Shown here in pieces: positions 15,447 through 22,464 of a stretch of DNA of 45,098 bases. A model generated the notes under the pieces. It searched no databases. It was not told where the DNA came from and worked only from the letters and a program-made list of their open reading frames with translations. The first letter of the stretch is position 1. The number at the start of each line of letters is the position of its first letter. The translations under genes were made by a program, and so were the position numbers. Source of the stretch: Dehalococcoidia bacterium (GTDB taxonomy: Bacteria > Chloroflexota > Dehalococcoidia > CAUJGQ01); assembly GCA_035310145.1 (NCBI GenBank), contig DATGEL010000055.1, forward strand, positions 1-45,098, written 5' to 3'.

Positions 15447-15998
15447 ATGGCCGAGGAGCGCCTGCTCAGCCAGCTTCCCCGCTTCCCGATGCCCCGCGAA
15501 GCCGTCGCCGAGGGGCAAGCAGAGCGGGCGCCTGCACGGCTGCGCGTCGACGGCCTGGTACGCACGCCGTTGGCGTTGGCGCTGGCGCAGGTGCTGGCGC
15601 TGCCCGTGGCCGAATTCACCGCCGATTTCGCCTGCGAAGAGGGCTGGCGCGTGCCGGGGCTGCGCTGGACGGGCACGCGGCTTGCCGACGTGCTGCGCCA
15701 GGCCGGGCCGCTGGCGGCGGCGCGCTACGTGGCCGTGGGCGCGGGTGCGTTCGTGAGCGTGCTGCCGCTCGCGCAGATCGGCGGCGAAGGGCCGCTGCTG
15801 GCCTACGAGCTGGACGGCGCGCCGTTGCCGCGGGAGCACGGCGGGCCGCTGCGCCTGATCGCAAGCTGGACCGCCTGCTACCAGAGCGTCAAGTGGGTGG
15901 ACCACCTTGAGCTGGTGGCCGACGAGCGGCTGGAGACGGCGAAGCCGATCGCGCTGGGCCGCATCGGCGCACCCGCGAAACCCGCCCCGCAACCCTGA
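15447..15998 (+). CDS. Short molybdopterin-binding (sulfite oxidase/YedY-type) protein
   Basis: ATG follows GGAGAGCGAACG; 183 aa. The recognisable core runs from LRVDGLVRTPLALALAQVLAL to DFACEEGWRVPGLRW (about 65-79; its Cys aligns with the conserved Cys of the oxidoreductase molybdopterin fold). It continues with GTRLADVLRQAGPL, YELDGAPLPREHGGPLRLI and YQSVKWVDHLEL (about 150-161). That is the typical SUOX/MsrP-like domain end. The protein is roughly half the length of full YedY or sulfite oxidase and lacks a signal peptide. It is one of the compact stand-alone versions whose reaction is not established. The gene is convergent with the MFS gene, 15 bp away. Confidence 0.75.
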   Translation: MAEERLLSQLPRFPMPREAVAEGQAERAPARLRVDGLVRTPLALALAQVLALPVAEFTADFACEEGWRVPGLRWTGTRLADVLRQAGPLAAARYVAVGAGAFVSVLPLAQIGGEGPLLAYELDGAPLPREHGGPLRLIASWTACYQSVKWVDHLELVADERLETAKPIALGRIGAPAKPAPQP

Positions 15999-16013
15999 TC
16001 CGTCTGCCGGGTC

Positions 16014-17303
16014 TCAGCCGGGGGCCGACTCGCCGGCCGTGGCTGCCACCATGGGCGCCTTCGTCTGACTGAGCAGATAGGCCACCGCCAGCGCCAGGCC
16101 GGCGCTCACGAGATAGGGCGCGGCGCGGTTGACGTCGAACAGCCAGCCGGCGGCGATCGGGCCGGCGGCGCGGGCGGCGGCCCCGGCGGCCTGTCCCAGG
16201 CCGAGCATGCTGCCCTGCTCGCCCGCGTGGCTCTCTCGCGACAGCAGGGCAGAGAGCGAGGGCGAGAGCAACCCCTGTCCGAGGGCGAGCGCCGCCAGGG
16301 CCGGCAGCGCCAGCCCGATACCGGGAGCGGCCGCGAGCGCCACGAACGCCAGGCAGAGAGCCGCGGCGCCGGCGGCGGCCAGGGCGCGCTCCTCGTAGCG
16401 CCGGCTCAAGCGGCCCACCAGGCCGCCCTGCACGCAGACGATCAGCAGGCCGAGGTAGGTGAAGACGATGCCGAACCCCGCCGGGCCGAGCCCGAACTGT
16501 TGCTGGCTGAACAGCGCGAAGGTCGCCTCCAGGCTGACGAAAGCGAAGGTCGCCAGGAAGATGCCGGCGAGCGTGCGGCCGGCGCCGGACCGGCGCGACC
16601 CCGCGAGCAGGCTCGCAAGGGAAGCGCGGGTGTGTCTGTTCCAGCCGCGATCGCCGTGGGACTCGGGCAGCCTGAGGCAGGCGAAGGCGAGGTTGGCGGC
16701 GGCCAGCCCGGCGGCGGCGAAGGCGGCCGCGCCGAAGCCCAACGGCGCCAGCCCGGCGCCGATGGCGGGGCCGAAGACGAAGCCGAGTCCGATCGCCGCG
16801 CCCAGCAGGCCCATGTATTTTGCGCGCTCGCGCGGCTCGGTCATGTCGGCGACGTAGGCCTGTGCCGTCGAGATGCTGCCGCCGAAGAGGCCGGCCAGAG
16901 CCCGGCCCGCCAGCAGCAGCACAAGCGAGTTCGCGACCCCCGTCAGGGCCAGCGATGCCGCCGAGCCCGCCAGGCTCAGCAACAACACCGGGCGACGGCC
17001 GACCCGATCGGAGAGCCGGCCGAGCAGGGGCGCGCTCACGCACTGCACGGCGGCGTAGGCGGTGAGCAGCGTCCCGACCCAGGCCCCCGTGGCGCCGAAG
17101 CGCTCGGCGTAGAAGGGCAGCAGGGGCAGGATGATGCTGAAGCCGAGCAGATCGATGAAGACCGTCAGGTAGACGATCGCCAGCGGCGAGCGTCGCAGCC
17201 GCCGCTCCCCTGCCTCGCGCACGTGCCCAGCCGCTGGAGCCGTGAGGACGGCGCCCGGTGTCATACCGCCGCGGCCTGCCGCTTCGACGGATTCAGCGCG
17301 CAT
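16014..17303 (-). CDS. MFS transporter, TetA/TCR-like drug:H+ antiporter type
   Basis: 429 aa if started at the ATG at 17303, which overlaps the last codons of resB (translational coupling); ATG 17264 is an alternative. Twelve membrane helices are expected from about residue 40. Motifs include FIDLLGFSIILPLLPFYAE (helix 1), GRLSDRVGRRPVLLLSLAG (motif A, loop 2-3), GRALAGLFGGSISTAQAYVAD (helix 4/5) and GAAIGLGFVFGPAIGAGL (motif C, typical of antiporters). Substrate unknown; tetracycline-like specificity should not be assumed. It ends the minus-strand cytochrome-biogenesis run, probably as a passenger. Confidence 0.85.
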   Translation of the reverse strand: MRAESVEAAGRGGMTPGAVLTAPAAGHVREAGERRLRRSPLAIVYLTVFIDLLGFSIILPLLPFYAERFGATGAWVGTLLTAYAAVQCVSAPLLGRLSDRVGRRPVLLLSLAGSAASLALTGVANSLVLLLAGRALAGLFGGSISTAQAYVADMTEPRERAKYMGLLGAAIGLGFVFGPAIGAGLAPLGFGAAAFAAAGLAAANLAFACLRLPESHGDRGWNRHTRASLASLLAGSRRSGAGRTLAGIFLATFAFVSLEATFALFSQQQFGLGPAGFGIVFTYLGLLIVCVQGGLVGRLSRRYEERALAAAGAAALCLAFVALAAAPGIGLALPALAALALGQGLLSPSLSALLSRESHAGEQGSMLGLGQAAGAAARAAGPIAAGWLFDVNRAAPYLVSAGLALAVAYLLSQTKAPMVAATAGESAPG

Positions 17304-19047
17304 GGATCTGCTCGTCCGCGGCCGCTGTGTCCGATGCGCCGGCCTCCGCTCCCAGCTCGTGCAGCTCCTTGCCGAAGTCCACCAGGTGCCCGGCGATACC
17401 CGCGACATACGTCCGTTGCGGCGTGATCTTCGCCCAGAGCCGCCGCCGCGGCACATGGAAGGTGATCGCCGTGCCACCGACCAGCAGCGCAATCGCGATC
17501 CACATGAACAGCGCGCCCTGGTCGCGCTTCACCTGAATGCCGGCGAAGGCGCGCTGGCCCAGGAAGGAGTATTCGAAGCCGTCGATGGAGACGGATTCGC
17601 CCTGCCGCAGCGCCGCCGGCTCCGTGCCGATGCCGCTGATGTAGAGGGTGGGCGGCCCGTTTACCGGCGCCACGGGCAGGGCGCGGCCCGACGACGACTC
17701 GCTTGAGCCGAAGATCGCGTTGGTCATTTGCAGCAGTACCGGCGCCTGTCCGCCGTCGGCGCTGCTCGACGGCGCGGCGGGGACGTCGCTCCGTGTGGCT
17801 GCCGGCAGCGCGGCCAGGCTGCTGAACTGGAAGTGCAGGCCGGACAGCGCGCCCTCCTGTCCGGGCACCAGCAGCAGCCGTGCCGCGGCTTCCTGGCCGC
17901 CGTCCGGCCGGCTCTCGAGCACGACCATCGACCAGCGGTGGTGGTCCTCGTCGGGCCGCACGCCGACCAGGAAGCTCCGATTCGTCTGCGGGACGGTCAC
18001 GCGCGAGAGGAAGGTGCCTGCCAGCGAGGTGCGCATCACCACCGTCTGATCGAGCAGCAGCCGGCCCGCGTCGTCGCGCACGGCCAGATGCGGCCCGGGC
18101 ATCTGGTCCTTCAGTTGCAGGACCTCGTCGTACACGACCCGGTTTGCCGTCAGGTCGCGCACCAGCAACTCGGCGCCGAAGCCGAAATAGGCGGCCTGTG
18201 AGAAGCGGAAGCCGCCGTACGAGCATGGGTCGTTGACCGTCGCCACGCAGCGCTTGACCTCGCGGCCGTTGCGGGAGAGCGTCAGCATAGAACGGTAGTC
18301 GAGCGGGCGCCCGCGCTGGTCAAACCGTCCCAGCGTGTCGTCGAGATGCACCTGGATCTGGTTGGGGTTGTTGACGGGGTAGATTGGGGCGTCCCAGCCT
18401 TTGGCGATGAAGAGCTGGGTCTCGTAGCCCGTGGCCACGCTGACGAGGCCGGCCACCATGAAGACGATCAGGGCCAGGTGCGAGGCGAAGGTGCCCAGTT
18501 GCGCCCACTGGAAGCGGTCGGCGAAGAGATACACCGCGCCGTTCTCTTCGAAGCGCTGCACGCGGTAGTGCCGGCGCGCAAGCACCCGCTCGAAGGCGCC
18601 GGCCTCCGCGGGCGTGGCGAACTCCGCGTGGTGGTGGGCGCGGCGCAGATAGCTGTCGGCGACGCGCTTCGGCGGGCGGCGGATCGTGCGCCAGATCGGC
18701 GGGAAGCGGTTGCCGACGCAGACCGCGATCGCGATCGCGAGCAGGCCGAGGCCCGCCTGAAACCAACGGGTGTCGAAGACGTCGAAGAGCCCCAGGCGGT
18801 GCATCGGCTCGGTGAAGACGCCGAACTTGCCCGATTCAAACTGCAGCCAGCCCGCCACCGCCGTCGCATCGCCGCGCATCGCCGGCGGCACCTGCGGGAT
18901 GAGGACGCCCAGCAGCCCGGAGAGGGCAACGAAGCCGATCAGCCAGAGGGCGAAGCGCACGGAGGTGAGCAACCGCCACAGCGCGTGCGGCAGATCGACG
19001 CGCCGGCCAGCACGGACGCGGCGGCGCACGACCGAGAGTCGAATCAT
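17293..19047 (-). CDS. resB: Cytochrome c biogenesis protein ResB (CcsB)
   Basis: The 584-aa protein has three N-terminal membrane segments: LLTSVRFALWLIGFVALSGLLGVLIPQ near 27-53, WFQAGLGLLAIAIAVCVGN near 97-115, and a third near 190-212 (LALIVFMVAGLVSVATGYE). A long extracytoplasmic domain follows, and a last helix sits near 522-540 (ALFMWIAIALLVGGTAITF). The N-terminal 'S.R.A..L' and 'P..P..' signatures and the C-terminal helix with following basic residues are typical of ResB. Together with ResC it transports haem and attaches it to CxxCH motifs (System II). Only 10 bp separate it from resA upstream, and it overlaps the MFS gene downstream. Confidence 0.9.
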   Translation of the reverse strand: MIRLSVVRRRVRAGRRVDLPHALWRLLTSVRFALWLIGFVALSGLLGVLIPQVPPAMRGDATAVAGWLQFESGKFGVFTEPMHRLGLFDVFDTRWFQAGLGLLAIAIAVCVGNRFPPIWRTIRRPPKRVADSYLRRAHHHAEFATPAEAGAFERVLARRHYRVQRFEENGAVYLFADRFQWAQLGTFASHLALIVFMVAGLVSVATGYETQLFIAKGWDAPIYPVNNPNQIQVHLDDTLGRFDQRGRPLDYRSMLTLSRNGREVKRCVATVNDPCSYGGFRFSQAAYFGFGAELLVRDLTANRVVYDEVLQLKDQMPGPHLAVRDDAGRLLLDQTVVMRTSLAGTFLSRVTVPQTNRSFLVGVRPDEDHHRWSMVVLESRPDGGQEAAARLLLVPGQEGALSGLHFQFSSLAALPAATRSDVPAAPSSSADGGQAPVLLQMTNAIFGSSESSSGRALPVAPVNGPPTLYISGIGTEPAALRQGESVSIDGFEYSFLGQRAFAGIQVKRDQGALFMWIAIALLVGGTAITFHVPRRRLWAKITPQRTYVAGIAGHLVDFGKELHELGAEAGASDTAAADEQIHAR

Positions 19048-19057
19048 GGCACCAGCC

Positions 19058-19735
19058 TTACAGGATCGCCGCCAGACCGTTCAGGATCGCCGTACGGTCT
19101 AGCTGCCCGGGGTGGATGCGTTTGATCACGCCGTCGCGGCCGACGAAGACGGTCAACGGCAGCCCGCCCACGTCGTAGCCCTGGCTCACCTGGCCCGTCG
19201 CGTCGAGCACGATCGGGAAGGTGAGGCTGAACTGCTTCGCCCAGTCTTTGACCTTGCCCGGGCTTTCCTGGACGTTGACGGCCAGCACCACCAGACCGCT
19301 GTCGCGCGCGGTGTCGTAGACCGTCTGGAACTCCGGCATCTCGGCGCGGCAGGGACCGCACCAGCTCGCCCAGAAGTTGAGCACCACCGGGTGGGAGCGC
19401 AGATCGCTCAAGCGGACCACGCCGCCGTCGGCGGTTTGCAGGACGAAGTCCGGCGCCGGCCTTCCCTCCCTGGCCGCCGGGCGCACACCCGCGGGACTCT
19501 TGTCCGTGGGCGCCGCGACGAGACCGAAGCCGCCGTTGCCGTGGACGGCGCCGCTGCCGCCGTGATGCGCTTGCACGCCGTAGATGGCCGCGGCAACGGC
19601 CGCGACCACGGCCAGCGGCAGCACGATGCTGCGCCAGGCTCCGTGCCACTCGCGCCGTTGCTGCGGGTTTTCCTCGATCCGCTCCGCCGGTGCGGTGTCG
19701 GAGCGGGGGGCGTTTCGCTGCGGTTCTATGTTCAT
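19058..19735 (-). CDS. resA: Membrane-anchored thiol-disulfide reductase (ResA/TlpA-like)
   Basis: ATG at 19735 (a GTG 6 bp upstream is in frame but lies in a tandem repeat); 225 aa. One membrane helix (about 36-54) anchors a thioredoxin fold outside the cytoplasm. NFWASWCGPCRAEMPEFQ carries the active site Cys126-Gly-Pro-Cys129. The cis-Pro loop is in GGLPLTVFVGRDG. ResA keeps the cysteines of apocytochrome CxxCH motifs reduced so that ResB/ResC can attach haem. Its place directly before resB supports that role over generic TlpA functions. The electron donor CcdA is not in the window. Confidence 0.88.
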   Translation of the reverse strand: MNIEPQRNAPRSDTAPAERIEENPQQRREWHGAWRSIVLPLAVVAAVAAAIYGVQAHHGGSGAVHGNGGFGLVAAPTDKSPAGVRPAAREGRPAPDFVLQTADGGVVRLSDLRSHPVVLNFWASWCGPCRAEMPEFQTVYDTARDSGLVVLAVNVQESPGKVKDWAKQFSLTFPIVLDATGQVSQGYDVGGLPLTVFVGRDGVIKRIHPGQLDRTAILNGLAAIL

Positions 19736-19740
19736 TGGCA

Positions 19741-19770
19741 CTCAGGCGCACTCAGGCGCACTCAGGCGCG
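19741..19770. repeat. Three tandem decamers upstream of resA
   Basis: CTCAGGCGCA, CTCAGGCGCA, CTCAGGCGCG, directly before the resA start. Ten-base spacing places each copy on the same face of the helix. Could be a slippage product or a binding site. Confidence 0.75.
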
Positions 19771-19793
19771 CTCCGGCCCGCGGCTGCGGGAAG

Positions 19794-20675
19794 CTATACG
19801 CCGGCGTAGCTGTGCAGGCCGCTGACCCAGAGGTTGACGGCAAAGTAGGTGAAGAGGACCGCGGCGTAGCCGCCGATCAGGATCCAGGTCGAGCGGTCGC
19901 CCCGCCAGCCGCGCAGGCCGCGCACGTGCAGGTAGCCGGCGTAGATCAGCCAGGTGACCAGCGCCGACGTTTCTTTCGGATCCCAGCCCCAGTAGCGGCC
20001 CCAGGCCGAATAGCCCCACCAGGCGCCCAGGCCGATGCCCAGCGCCAGCAGGGGCACGCCGACGGCGACCGAGCGGTAGGCGATCGTGTCGAGCAGCACC
20101 CGGCCCGGCAGCCGCGGAAAACGGGCGTTCGGCCCCTGCAGCAGGTACATGGCCGCGGCGCCGAAGGAGACGGTGAACGAGCTGTAGGCCAGGATCATGG
20201 TGCCGACGTGGATGGCGAGGATGCGGTTGGCCTGCAGCGCCGGCACCAGCGGCTGCACCTGCGCGGGGAAGAAGACCGCCGAGACGACGAACAGTGTCAG
20301 CGCGACGGGCAGCACGAAGGCGCCGAGCGTGCGCTGCCCGTAGTGCCACTCGAACAGGCCGTAGATCACCAGCGTCGTCCAGCCGAAGGCGACCTGGTAC
20401 TCCCACATATTGGTGTAGGGCGGGTGGCCGGTGGCGATCACGCGGCAGACGAGCGCGGCGGTGAGCAGCGCCGTCGCCAGCAGCCGCGTGCCGCTGGCCC
20501 AGCGGCCCAGCTCGGCCGGCAGGCGCACCATCACCGGGATCGTGATCTCGCCGGCGCTGGTCGCGGCCCGCCGGTAGCCGACCCAGGCGCCCATCGCGTG
20601 CAGCAGATAGAGCGCCGTTGCCACGGCCGTAACGCCGAGCCCGATATAGAAGAGGTCGATCGAAAGGCTGGCCAT
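19794..20675 (-). CDS. resC: Cytochrome c biogenesis protein ResC (CcsA)
   Basis: ATG at 20675 is preferred over an upstream TTG; 293 aa, about eight membrane helices. The haem-handling WWD motif reads WGRYWGWDPKETSALVTWL (about 232-250). Conserved His residues appear in ATGHPPYTNMWEY and in RILAIHVGTMILAYSSF, as expected for external haem ligands. With ResB it forms the System II haem lyase. The order ResC-ResA-ResB, all on the minus strand with short gaps, supports one operon serving the di-haem peroxidase upstream. Confidence 0.92.
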   Translation of the reverse strand: MASLSIDLFYIGLGVTAVATALYLLHAMGAWVGYRRAATSAGEITIPVMVRLPAELGRWASGTRLLATALLTAALVCRVIATGHPPYTNMWEYQVAFGWTTLVIYGLFEWHYGQRTLGAFVLPVALTLFVVSAVFFPAQVQPLVPALQANRILAIHVGTMILAYSSFTVSFGAAAMYLLQGPNARFPRLPGRVLLDTIAYRSVAVGVPLLALGIGLGAWWGYSAWGRYWGWDPKETSALVTWLIYAGYLHVRGLRGWRGDRSTWILIGGYAAVLFTYFAVNLWVSGLHSYAGV

Positions 20676-20816
20676 CGTCCGCTCCGCTGTTCCGTGGGAT
20701 GTGCCTTCCGGCAATGGGTTGGCGCGCCGGCGCTAAGTGAGGCAGGCCGGCCTGTCTCACTGCACCGCAGGCACCGCACACGGGCCACCGGGCCACACGC
20801 CTGACTGATGCCGGAG

Positions 20817-22169
20817 CTACAGCGACCTGAGGTACTCCACCAGGTCGTTCATCTCCTGATCGCTCAGCCCCAGGTGGAAGAAGTCGTTGTAGTGCTGCAC
20901 GACTTCGCGCAGGGTGGCGAAGCGCCCGTCGTGGTAGAAGCCGCCCTGCTGGTGCGTCCAGAGCCCTTTGAGGGGCGTGGTGCGGTAGTGCCCGTCCGGT
21001 GAGCGGCTGGCCTGGAAGTCATCGATGCCGATCTCGGCGGGCGTGTGCATATTCCAGCCGGGCTCGGTGAACAACGGCGGCACGTGACACTGGGCGCAGT
21101 TCGCCTTGTTCATGAAGAGGTCTTCGCCCCGTTTGGCCGCCACCGGATCGAAGCTTCCCCTGGGTGGCGCCGGCGCGGCGATCGCCAGCTGGTAGAACTG
21201 CAGGGCGGCGAGCTTCGCGGTGACCTGGTCCGGCTTGTTGCGCGTGTTGCCGAAACCGGCCCTGGCGGCAACCGGGAACTTCTGCGGATCGTTGAGGCGC
21301 GGATCGTAGAAGTTGCCCTGGCCGTGCATCTCCAAATTGGCGACGAAGGCGTTCCAGTAGGGCACGGAGCCCCAGCCGGTGTAGGTATGCAGGTTGACGC
21401 CGGCGAGGCCGAAGGCGGGCGGAATCAACACCGCCGCCGTCTTGCCGTCGGGGCGGAAGCCCTTGCCGTCGAGGAAGAGCTCGGCGTCGAACTTGCCCGG
21501 GCCCCAGGCGTTCAGCACCGTGTGCACCGTGGCCTCGTCCACACCAAGCAGCGTGGTGACGGTGGACAGGTCGGGCGCCAGGCCGATGATCGCGCCGACG
21601 TTCAGATCGCGGTTCGGCCAGCCGTCCAGCCGGTGGCCGATGCCCGGCGCGAAGGCGTTATCGACCGTGGAGTGGCAGAGGGCGCACTGGATGCCCAGCG
21701 ACTTGAGCTGGCCCGAGTCATCGAAGAAGCCGGTCAGCCCGACGACGGCGTTGAGCTTCAGCAGCGTCAGCGTCGTGGCCGGGTCGTCCAGGTTGACCTG
21801 ACCTGCCTGGATCGCCTTGACCACATTCGGCGGCAGCGCGTCCTGGTCGACTTTCAGACCGACGGAGAGCGCCGTCTTCGGACTGACGCCGGGGCCGACG
21901 CCTCCCAGGTTGGCGCCCTCGATCGCCTTGTGCAGCTTCAGCGCCTCGCCGAAGAACGCCTCCGAGCCGAAGGTGTCGAAGCGGAACGTCTGCCGTCCCT
22001 CTTCGATCATCCGCTCCGCGTTTTCGTCGACGCCGTGGTCGGCCGGTGCCGGGCGGTGGCCCTGGCCGTGCACGAACGGCTGGAAGCGCAGAAACGCGGT
22101 CAACGCCAGCGCGCCGGCGGCCGCGATCAGCACCCCCTTCATCGGGATAGTCCTTCTCTTGCGCGTCAC
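20817..22169 (-). CDS. Di-haem cytochrome c peroxidase family protein
   Basis: GTG at 22169 follows AAGGAGG with good spacing; an in-frame ATG at 22142 also has GAAGGA upstream. The 450-aa protein has an N-terminal anchor (VLIAAAGALALTAFL, about 13-27). Two haem-c sites are present: Cys162-x-x-Cys165-His166 (CALCH) and Cys358-x-x-Cys361-His362 (CAQCH), the bacterial cytochrome c peroxidase/MauG pattern. The C-terminus has TPLKGLWTHQQGGFYHDGRFATLREVV, as in this family. It either reduces H2O2 with electrons from small cytochromes or oxidises another partner as MauG does; these cannot be separated here. It heads the cytochrome-maturation group and is its likely client. Confidence 0.9.
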   Translation of the reverse strand: MTRKRRTIPMKGVLIAAAGALALTAFLRFQPFVHGQGHRPAPADHGVDENAERMIEEGRQTFRFDTFGSEAFFGEALKLHKAIEGANLGGVGPGVSPKTALSVGLKVDQDALPPNVVKAIQAGQVNLDDPATTLTLLKLNAVVGLTGFFDDSGQLKSLGIQCALCHSTVDNAFAPGIGHRLDGWPNRDLNVGAIIGLAPDLSTVTTLLGVDEATVHTVLNAWGPGKFDAELFLDGKGFRPDGKTAAVLIPPAFGLAGVNLHTYTGWGSVPYWNAFVANLEMHGQGNFYDPRLNDPQKFPVAARAGFGNTRNKPDQVTAKLAALQFYQLAIAAPAPPRGSFDPVAAKRGEDLFMNKANCAQCHVPPLFTEPGWNMHTPAEIGIDDFQASRSPDGHYRTTPLKGLWTHQQGGFYHDGRFATLREVVQHYNDFFHLGLSDQEMNDLVEYLRSL

Positions 22170-22407
22170 GAGGCTGCCTCCTTCTGCTCAGTGCCGCATC
22201 TGCCGCCTTCGCCGCCGCCATCCCGGCCCCGCCGGCCGGAGAACGATATTCGGTTAGTCGTCTGCCGCCGCCGCTTCCGTCGCTCGCGCTTCGGCAGCCG
22301 CCGGGCGAAGTTCTATCAGTCCAACCGCGGCGGCCCTCCCGGCCCGATGCCCGCAACAGGTCCGTCGTCTGTCCGCACGATTCCCGTTCTCTCCGGGCAT
22401 AGCGAAG

Positions 22408-22443
22408 CCCCCGCGCTTCCACACGTGTGGAAGCGCGGGGGCA
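22408..22443 (-). terminator. 36-bp perfect palindrome, probable terminator of the MMPL gene
   Basis: GCCCCCGCGCTTCCACAC is followed immediately by its exact reverse complement (22426-22443). It lies 22 bp past the mmpL stop. As RNA it forms a very stable hairpin followed on the minus strand by TTCGCTAT. The rest of the 22170-22464 gap shows no gene. Confidence 0.7.
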
Positions 22444-22464
22444 GGGGTTGAACGGTCGCCGGGG

